DNA of 64,000 nt from Dyadobacter arcticus. Lineage in GTDB: Bacteria > Bacteroidota > Bacteroidia > Cytophagales > Spirosomataceae. The position numbers and the translations under genes were made by a program. This document shows positions 63,337 to 64,000 of the stretch, piece by piece (position 1 is the stretch's first letter; each line of letters opens with the position of its first letter). The stretch covers positions 620,001 to 684,000 of the forward strand of contig NZ_JAASQJ010000003.1 in NCBI RefSeq assembly GCF_011762185.1. The letters run 5' to 3'. The notes beneath the pieces were generated by a model that was not told the origin of the DNA, searched no databases, and saw only the letters and a program-made list of their open reading frames with translations.

Positions 63337-64000
63337 TTTTTTTTCTTCTTCTTTTTGAAATTCTCATAATCCTCCACCTCCTGCATCAAGGATTTTATAT
63401 CATCGGTGGTGACGGCAGTAAAATCGAGTGTTTGTGAATATTCCGTACCCGTTATTTTCAGGACATCAATTGGTTTGTCTAAGTATTGCTGAATTTCTTC
63501 CAGCAATGGTTTTTCCTCGGGGCTGCAAAACGAAACAGCCAGGCCTTTTTGCGTCCCTCTGCCTGTCCGGCCGACTCTATGGACGTAATTCTCAGGTTGC
63601 TCTGGCAAATCGTAGTTAACAACATAGTCCACACCCGGAATATCGATTCCCCTAGCGCTGACGTCCGTTGCAATAAGCACCTTCACATCTCCTTTTTTAA
63701 ACTCATTCATCGCAATAAGCCTGTCGGCCTGCTCCTTGTCTCCATGAATAGTAGAGCTCTTAATTTCCATTCTTTCAAGCGCATTAAACACTCTTTCCGC
63801 ACGCACTTTTGTTCGAACAAATACTAAAATTTTACTGTCAGGGTTTTCCTTAATAACCCTTTCCAGAAAGAACCGCTTGTCATCCATTCCGATAAAAGCG
63901 ACGGAATGTGTAATATTCCTGGCCACCGGATTATTAGGTGAAATTTGTATCCTGATCGCATTCCTGACCAGAGAATAAGCCAGCTTCTTGATCTTTTCAT
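63333..64000 (-). CDS. DEAD-box RNA helicase, C-terminal part (5' end outside window)
   Basis: The frame runs through the right edge, so the N-terminal RecA domain (with the DEAD motif) is not visible. The visible part is the second RecA domain: SKILVFVRTK near the middle, motif V ATDVSARGIDIP and motif VI YVHRVGRTGRG. It then has a short tail ending in a run of lysines. Upstream of it, KKLAYSLVRNAIRIQISPNNPVA fits the linker of RhlE-type helicases. It probably unwinds rRNA or mRNA duplexes. The Lys-rich end is coded by the A/T-rich tract just outside the terminator arm. Confidence 0.88.
   Translation of the reverse strand, partial: EKIKKLAYSLVRNAIRIQISPNNPVARNITHSVAFIGMDDKRFFLERVIKENPDSKILVFVRTKVRAERVFNALERMEIKSSTIHGDKEQADRLIAMNEFKKGDVKVLIATDVSARGIDIPGVDYVVNYDLPEQPENYVHRVGRTGRGTQKGLAVSFCSPEEKPLLEEIQQYLDKPIDVLKITGTEYSQTLDFTAVTTDDIKSLMQEVEDYENFKKKKKKK

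Overview
The window looks like a chromosomal segment of a Bacteroidota bacterium, most likely order Cytophagales and close to Dyadobacter. That placement is inferred from gene content, not from a database search. The markers are two SusC/SusD pairs, a type IX secretion (T9SS) type B cargo protein, several sequences resembling the Bacteroidota -7 promoter element TAnnTTTG, a TPR/LuxR-type regulator, a CHRD lipoprotein and DUF1549/DUF1553/DUF1501 proteins of the kind shared with Planctomycetes. Base composition is moderate, intergenic DNA is AT-rich, and many genes end in strong hairpin terminators. No insertion sequence, integrase, prophage gene or CRISPR array was seen.

Layout. 1-5461: the 3' part of a TonB-family protein, folC and trmB in one operon; convergent gapA; a regulatory-looking AT-rich gap; dapD; a small XRE regulator. 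5498-7405: a secreted T9SS cargo protein. 7673-26021: an outer-membrane and periplasmic locus, with SusC/SusD, a membrane c-type cytochrome PSD1 protein, a Tat-exported DUF1501 protein, a second SusC/SusD pair, a PVC-type haem protein and a Tat-exported TIM-barrel isomerase. 26270-31842: a polytopic membrane protein, a TPR protein and gyrA. 32124-36285: a permease-RidA-D-amino-acid lyase-dipeptidase operon. 36540-43509: small and orphan genes, including a TPR/LuxR regulator, a 52-residue membrane peptide, a HigA-like regulator, a GNAT enzyme and a methyltransferase. 43512-45445: a sugar-acid transporter and KDPG aldolase. 45753-51936: tetR-tolC-adaptor-RND efflux operon. 52107-64000: membrane and secreted hypotheticals, a phosphoesterase, a multi-PAS protein, TPR proteins, the ogt/alkA repair pair, tRNA-Lys with a broken copy beside it, a BatE-like protein, a CHRD lipoprotein and the 3' end of a DEAD-box helicase gene.

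How the genes work together. The 7.7-26 kb locus combines two TonB-dependent uptake pairs with haem c proteins and an isomerase-like protein, but has no recognisable glycoside hydrolase. It may import and oxidise an organic substrate in the envelope, by a route different from a classical polysaccharide utilisation locus. The 32-36 kb operon reads as uptake and breakdown of a D-hydroxy-amino acid or a dipeptide containing it, with RidA removing the enamine/imine by-product. The efflux operon carries matching 13-bp palindromes upstream of tetR and of tolC, which predicts autoregulation and repression by the TetR protein.

The points most worth checking are the cytochrome/SusCD locus, the octamer repeat family (21.8-22.1 kb and 34.0 kb), the tRNA-Lys duplicate with a 14-nt insertion, the TetR operator pair, the three-site array between gapA and dapD, and the unusual residues in the GyrA quinolone region.
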